DNA of 64,000 bases from Candidatus Viridilinea mediisalina (GTDB lineage: Bacteria > Chloroflexota > Chloroflexia > Chloroflexales > Chloroflexaceae): NCBI RefSeq assembly GCF_002532535.1, contig NZ_NQWI01000010.1, positions 1 through 64,000 on the forward strand. Direction: 5' to 3'. This document shows positions 61,158-64,000 of the stretch, piece by piece. The notes under the pieces are model-generated. The model was given only the letters and a program-made list of their open reading frames with translations, was not told the origin of the DNA and made no database searches. Numbering within the stretch: position 1 is the stretch's first letter; each line of letters begins with the position of its first letter. The translations under genes and the position numbers were made by a program.

Positions 61158-64000
61158 TCATAAATCACTCTTGACACTCCCGCATCCTAGCACCATCACC
61201 GCCAATAGTAACCAAAAGGTATATGCGAGATCAGGCCAGAAGTAGAATTGATCCACCAGCCCATGGGCGAGGCTGGCGCTGATGGCGGCAATGATGCCTA
61301 CGACGATGGGGTCGCGGCGCTGCCGCCAGGCGTGTTGGTAGCTGTTGCCGATCAGCCATGCGCAGGCGATCAGGCCCAGTGGCCCCATGCGTAGCGCGAT
61401 GTCGAGCAGTAGGTTGTGAGGGTGGGCGGTGTTGATTTCGTTGGTGTCGCGCAGTTCAGCGGCGATGTAGTTGGGGTAGTGTTGCCCAAATTGGTCGAGC
61501 CCCAGGCCCAATGGGTGGTCACGCAACATCGCCAGCGCCGAGGCCCAGGTCTGAAGCCGAATGGCGCCCGTTGCGCCAAAGGGGTTCAAACGCTCGATGC
61601 CCAAGGCTATGCTGAGACCGATGCCGAGCACCAGGAGCCCTGCGAGGCCGCCCCCGGCCCACCAGAGGCGGCGCTTGCGCCAAAGTTGCCTCGGTAGCAA
61701 GCCCAGCGCAACGATGCCGAGTGCAACCACAGCCCCCAGGTAGGCCCCCCGCGAGAATGAGGCCAGCAGCGCCCCAAGACAGACGAGGGTCGCAAGGAGG
61801 TAGAGCCAGGCAATTGGTTTTGCCCCGCGCCACCAGGCGGCGTAGGCCACAACGGCGGCGAGGGGCCAATAGCGCCCCATAGCCAAGCCCAGGTTGTTGG
61901 GATGACCATAGAGCCCACTCACACGCTGCACCCCCTCTACCAGAAAGCGATCAGCGCCAAAGCCCGCTTTGGTGCCAAAGATGGGCACAAGGTTGAAACC
62001 CGCAAGTTGCAGCAGCGCAATCAAGGCTGAGATGACGCCCCCTACCAGCCAGGCTTGCAGCAATACGCGCCAGTAGTTGCCCCCGCGTTGTTGGGTGTGC
62101 CAACCCGCTAACCCTGCCGCTAACCCCACAAAGAGCAGCGGCTGGATCACCATCCAGCGTAGCTCGCGCAACGCCGGGCCGCGTGCTTCGGCAATCAGCA
62201 CGCCCCAGAGCGCTGCAAGGACAAAGAGGGTGGTTGGGAGCAACCATGAGCTCCAGATGATGCCCGGCACGGGCGGCCTTGGGTTTGCAGGCGGCGTCAC
62301 GCTGGCTTCGACAGGCTCAGCCCCCGCGACGCTGGCTTCGACAGGCTCAGCCCCCGCGACGCTGGCTGAGCCTGTCGAAGCCAAGCGGCGCGGCCCAGAA
62401 CTTCTTCGCGCTAACAACCCCATCCCCCCCCCCAAGCGCAGCAGTGCCGCAATGAGTACAACCAGCAGCAGCATTTCATGCAGCGGCAGGCTGATGCCGC
62501 TATCGCGGAGGGCGAAGCGGCTGTCGAAGATCTCTTTGGGGATGAAGTAGAAGGGGAGCGTCAGGGGCACCCAGAGTAGCGCCAGATCAGGCCGTACCAA
62601 AGCCAGCAAGCCAAAGAGCCCCAGTCCAGCCAGGGTGATCGGCAGGAGCGAGGAGCCGACATAGGTGACCAAGACTGCGCCGCAGAGCCCCAGCATGATC
62701 AGGCTCTCTGGTTGGATCAGGCGGGCAAGGGGATGGCGTTGCTGCCGCAGGCGCGCTTGCAGCCCTGCAAGCCACCGCAGGCCACGAGCCAACATGTGCA
62801 TCATGTGGCTGAAGCTGGCCGCGCCACTGACGGCAAGGGCAAGGAGCAACCCGAGTGGCCCGTAGTCCCACAGCCAGCCCCAGGGCCGCACCCGTTCGAC
62901 CAGGAGCAGGCTTGGGGCTGGAGTGCCAACCAGATCGAGCGTGTGGATGCCGAGGGGCAAGTGGGGCGTGGCAACCGCACGTTGCCCCTGATACAAAAGC
63001 GCTTCCAAGCCTCCCGGCTGCCCATTCAGAACCCCCTGAAACTGGCCTTCTTCTGGATCAAGCCCTCCCAACAGCACCAGGCGCGTCCCGCTGAAACGAA
63101 TGCGCCAGCCGCCTTCAGGCAATGGCTCCACCGCTGGATGCTGCCAGAGGTGGCTACCCACCCCCAGCACCGCCGGTGCAGCACTAAAGGCTTGCAGCGC
63201 CTCATAGGCGGGCATAAGCTCCCAATCGCGGCTGACCAGCGCAAAATAGGGCGTCGGATCATCGGGATGCGGCTCGGCATAGCCGCCGTAGCGCAGCATC
63301 CAGACATTCATGACCCCCATCCAGGGCCATTGGTCGCGCGCCCGTTCCAACTGACCCACCAGATAGGCCGCCTTGGTTGCCTCATCCACCGGCTCGCCCC
63401 AGGTCAAACGGCGTTCTGGCGGCAACTCCGGCGGGGCGCTATTCCAACCAAACTCGGTGACCCAGACAGGTGTGGTATGATCACCGTGGGCCTCCATGAC
63501 TTCGCGCAGCAGCACCACCCGGCTAACATCGTTGCGCGTGTCAATTGGGCGACGCCAGTGCCAATTGTGGCGGCCCCGCAGAAAGACATAGCGATTCTTG
63601 TCGGGCGACTGGCCGAGACCGTAGGCTTGGGCGGCCATCACATCAAAATAGGCTGCGCCGCCCGCCCGGTAGACCCGATCCAGATAGGCCAATTCGGTCA
63701 TTGGCGCACTCGGATCAAGCCCATCGGTGGGGGCCAAGCCGGGAAAGATGATCACCACATTGGGATTCGCCTCGCGCGCGGCGGTTGCGCCAACGCGCAG
63801 CAACTCCACAAAATCTTCAGGGCGGGGGGTTTGCCAATTCCACTCATTCTTGAGGTTCGGCTCATTCCAGAGCTGAAAATAGCGCACCACCGGGCTACCG
63901 GGCGCATCATTGACCCCATCGCCGTTGTAGCGTTCAACCACCGCCCGCACAAAGTTGGCATAATCGGCAAAATCATCAGGCGGACCAGTCGAATGACCGT
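61158..64000 (-). CDS. GH-like domain fused to O-antigen ligase/polymerase (5' end missing)
   Basis: The frame runs open to the right edge, so the N-terminus is outside. The visible part begins with a clan GH-A-like barrel: FQLWNEPN with a candidate acid/base Glu, FDVMAAQAYGLG, and TTPVWVTEFGWNS with a candidate nucleophile Glu. A beta-rich stretch follows, then about twelve membrane segments with the Wzy_C signature region GLGLDQFGQHYPNYIA and TAHPHNLLLDIALRMG. It may ligate or polymerise surface glycan while the barrel binds or trims sugar (inference). Between membrane segments, bases 62298-62385 are element D read in frame as AGAEPVEASV repeats. The stop is at 61158. Confidence 0.85.
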   Translation of the reverse strand, partial: GHSTGPPDDFADYANFVRAVVERYNGDGVNDAPGSPVVRYFQLWNEPNLKNEWNWQTPRPEDFVELLRVGATAAREANPNVVIIFPGLAPTDGLDPSAPMTELAYLDRVYRAGGAAYFDVMAAQAYGLGQSPDKNRYVFLRGRHNWHWRRPIDTRNDVSRVVLLREVMEAHGDHTTPVWVTEFGWNSAPPELPPERRLTWGEPVDEATKAAYLVGQLERARDQWPWMGVMNVWMLRYGGYAEPHPDDPTPYFALVSRDWELMPAYEALQAFSAAPAVLGVGSHLWQHPAVEPLPEGGWRIRFSGTRLVLLGGLDPEEGQFQGVLNGQPGGLEALLYQGQRAVATPHLPLGIHTLDLVGTPAPSLLLVERVRPWGWLWDYGPLGLLLALAVSGAASFSHMMHMLARGLRWLAGLQARLRQQRHPLARLIQPESLIMLGLCGAVLVTYVGSSLLPITLAGLGLFGLLALVRPDLALLWVPLTLPFYFIPKEIFDSRFALRDSGISLPLHEMLLLVVLIAALLRLGGGMGLLARRSSGPRRLASTGSASVAGAEPVEASVAGAEPVEASVTPPANPRPPVPGIIWSSWLLPTTLFVLAALWGVLIAEARGPALRELRWMVIQPLLFVGLAAGLAGWHTQQRGGNYWRVLLQAWLVGGVISALIALLQLAGFNLVPIFGTKAGFGADRFLVEGVQRVSGLYGHPNNLGLAMGRYWPLAAVVAYAAWWRGAKPIAWLYLLATLVCLGALLASFSRGAYLGAVVALGIVALGLLPRQLWRKRRLWWAGGGLAGLLVLGIGLSIALGIERLNPFGATGAIRLQTWASALAMLRDHPLGLGLDQFGQHYPNYIAAELRDTNEINTAHPHNLLLDIALRMGPLGLIACAWLIGNSYQHAWRQRRDPIVVGIIAAISASLAHGLVDQFYFWPDLAYTFWLLLAVMVLGCGSVKSDL
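62298..62385. repeat. Element D inside the Wzy-like coding sequence
   Basis: Two direct 30-bp units (CTGGCTTCGACAGGCTCAGC) and one inverted unit, read without a stop in a loop between membrane segments. The 30-bp period keeps the frame. Confidence 0.93.

Overview
This window looks like chromosomal DNA from a Chloroflexota bacterium, probably near Chloroflexia. The call is inferred from gene families, not from a marker gene. The clues are a GSGCR-type mevalonate-pathway decarboxylase like the one known from Roseiflexus, many secreted proteins with Thr/Pro linkers, an Uma2-family protein, GH-like and Wzy-like surface-glycan enzymes, and intergenic spaces full of palindromes and heptamer tracts. 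No rRNA or tRNA gene was seen. The DNA is GC-rich, except for the restriction-modification pair and part of one membrane protein gene.

Layout. 1-2481: end of a secreted beta-propeller/LamG protein. 2527-9016: a surface-glycan set with ACP, reductase and acyl-adenylating enzyme overlapping one another, then a polysaccharide deacetylase, a left-handed beta-helix acyltransferase and a UDP-GlcNAc 2-epimerase. 9222-14321: pyruvate kinase, PgsA, and a copper chaperone with a CopA ATPase. 14528-23768: M14 peptidase, an HRDC mini-protein, HD and PHP phosphohydrolases, GuaB, a mevalonate-pathway decarboxylase and a C25 peptidase. 23965-32377: PpdK, a HerA-like ATPase with an Eis-like acetyltransferase, a response regulator, a HAD phosphatase and Tgt. 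32605-41509: GH-like protein, GT-C protein, DUF445, aromatic amino acid decarboxylase, a possible structured RNA, a broken mgtE and an M14 peptidase. 41647-54309: a second glycan region with three glycosyltransferases, two flippases, an asparagine-synthetase-like protein with altered active sites, SpeD, Uma2, a STAS protein and an epimerase. 54324-58426: S9 peptidase, a small membrane protein and a PLP enzyme. 58685-61035: an AvaI/BsoBI-like restriction-modification module. 61158-64000: a GH-like/O-antigen-ligase fusion cut by the right edge.

The strongest leads are four. First, the overlapping operon flippase - AsnB-like (Cys2 to Ser, SGGLDS to SGGLDGR) - SpeD at 48068-51852, which may add amino groups to a surface glycan. 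Second, the AT-rich restriction-modification module bracketed by direct copies of a dispersed repeat. Third, a hairpin-rich RNA candidate at 38450-38690. Fourth, at least seven families of short non-coding repeats fill most gaps between genes, and one has entered reading frames.
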